From assembly GCF_024169655.1 (NCBI RefSeq), contig NZ_JALJWV010000001.1, positions 3,043,001 through 3,107,000 of the forward strand: DNA of 64,000 bases, in the 5' to 3' direction. The position numbers were made by a program, and so were the translations under genes. Of this stretch, positions 63,434-64,000 are shown one piece after another; position 1 is the first letter of the stretch; each line of letters starts with the position of its first letter. Source of the stretch: Pseudomonas marginalis (lineage in GTDB: Bacteria; Pseudomonadota; Gammaproteobacteria; Pseudomonadales; Pseudomonadaceae). The notes under the pieces were generated by a model. It was not told where the DNA came from and made no database searches. It saw only the letters and a list, made by a program, of their open reading frames with translations.

Positions 63434-64000
63434 ATGTACAAGAAACACCGCCAACACTCGGACAGGGTTGCCCGCTATCGCGGCGCTCGCCATACCCTCT
63501 TGTTGCTACCGCCCGCCAAACGGCGCGCGCTGCGGCGTAACCTGATGTTTATCGGGCTGACGCTCAGCGTCATCCTCGTCATCAGCCTATTGTCGAAGGC
63601 CTTCGCAGCGGGGGGCGCCTACGTGGTCGACGACGGCGCAATCAATGCGCCGGGCGAATGCAACGTCGACGCCTGGTACAGCGCCGAGCGACACAACAGC
63701 AGTGCGCACAACGAGACGATGTCGCCTGCCTGCACCTTCAACGCCCTGCCTGCAATACAGTGGGGCGCGACACTGTCACGGGCCAACCGCGAGACTCAAG
63801 TAAGCCCGCAAGTGAAGGCACAGATGATGTCACGCCAGGACTTGGGCCTGGAGATGGCCGTATCCGTCGGTGCCCACGTTGCCCTCGACCGGCGGCACGC
63901 GTTTGACGGCGCGGATTTCAACGTACCGTTGACGTGGCAACCGCTGGAGCCGCTGCGACTGAACCTGAATGCCGGATGGACCCATGCGTATGACAACGGC
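63434..64000 (+). CDS. N-terminal part of an exported protein (cut by the window end)
   Basis: From an ATG at 63434 with GAGG 6-7 bases upstream the frame stays open to the window end, 189 codons. Residues 1-36 are Arg/Lys/His-rich, followed by a strongly hydrophobic stretch (NLMFIGLTLSVILVISLLSKAFAAGG), a long signal or membrane anchor with possible cleavage after AFA. The exported part has two cysteines (PGECNVDAWYS, SPACTFNA) and alternating patterns (LGLEMAVSVGAH, LRLNLNAGWTHAYDNG) suggestive of beta-barrel strands. Family not recognised. It lies 18 bases after the DUF2493 gene. Confidence 0.6.
   Translation, partial: MYKKHRQHSDRVARYRGARHTLLLLPPAKRRALRRNLMFIGLTLSVILVISLLSKAFAAGGAYVVDDGAINAPGECNVDAWYSAERHNSSAHNETMSPACTFNALPAIQWGATLSRANRETQVSPQVKAQMMSRQDLGLEMAVSVGAHVALDRRHAFDGADFNVPLTWQPLEPLRLNLNAGWTHAYDNG

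Overview
This window reads as chromosomal DNA of a fluorescent pseudomonad, most likely of the Pseudomonas fluorescens group. The base composition is high in G+C, many genes follow AAGGA/GGAG ribosome-binding sites, and the gene content is typical: hppD, an MvaT/MvaU-type silencer, an orphan ccoN, ahpCF, the gor/galU neighbourhood, modABC and arsRBCH. No rRNA, tRNA, CRISPR array, prophage or complete insertion sequence was seen.

Positions 1-12.4 kb are the most unusual part. Two large toxin-like genes carry homologous YopT/AvrPphB-like (C58) protease domains with identical Cys/His/Asp spacing. They lie on either side of a compact signalling operon on the minus strand: a CHASE3-GAF hybrid kinase with three receivers, CheR, a receiver-less CheB, a receiver-kinase fusion and a lone receiver. 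A second lone receiver follows the second toxin gene. The first toxin gene, cut by the window edge, has an extra C-terminal domain that looks like a CheD/CNF-type glutamine deamidase. A third toxin-like gene at 27.8-29.0 kb is preceded by a good candidate HrpL-type promoter, so these proteins may be type III secreted.

From 12.5 to 36.7 kb the content is metabolic and regulatory: envelope proteins, a siroheme sulfite/nitrite reductase with its DUF934 partner, an orphan cbb3 oxidase subunit, a glycerate kinase/CdaR/MFS set, an SDR/LysR pair, RarD, hppD, a CSS-motif EAL phosphodiesterase, an MvaU-like silencer, gloA and ahpF. At about 31.24 kb a deletion scar joins the truncated 5' ends of a DMT transporter gene and a LysR gene.

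From 36.8 to 64 kb come ahpC, a divergent tyrosine recombinase/KfrA-like pair that resembles the TnpS/TnpT cointegrate-resolution module of Tn4651-type transposons but has no transposase, then gor and galU. Small envelope and hypothetical genes follow, then alkB and ada (the Ada has lost three of its four zinc cysteines), modABC behind a near-perfect Mo-box, an ABC-F ATPase, azlCD and arsRBCH with a visible promoter/operator. The window closes with mgtA behind a leader that carries an 11-codon upstream ORF and a strong hairpin, and with an exported protein cut by the window end.
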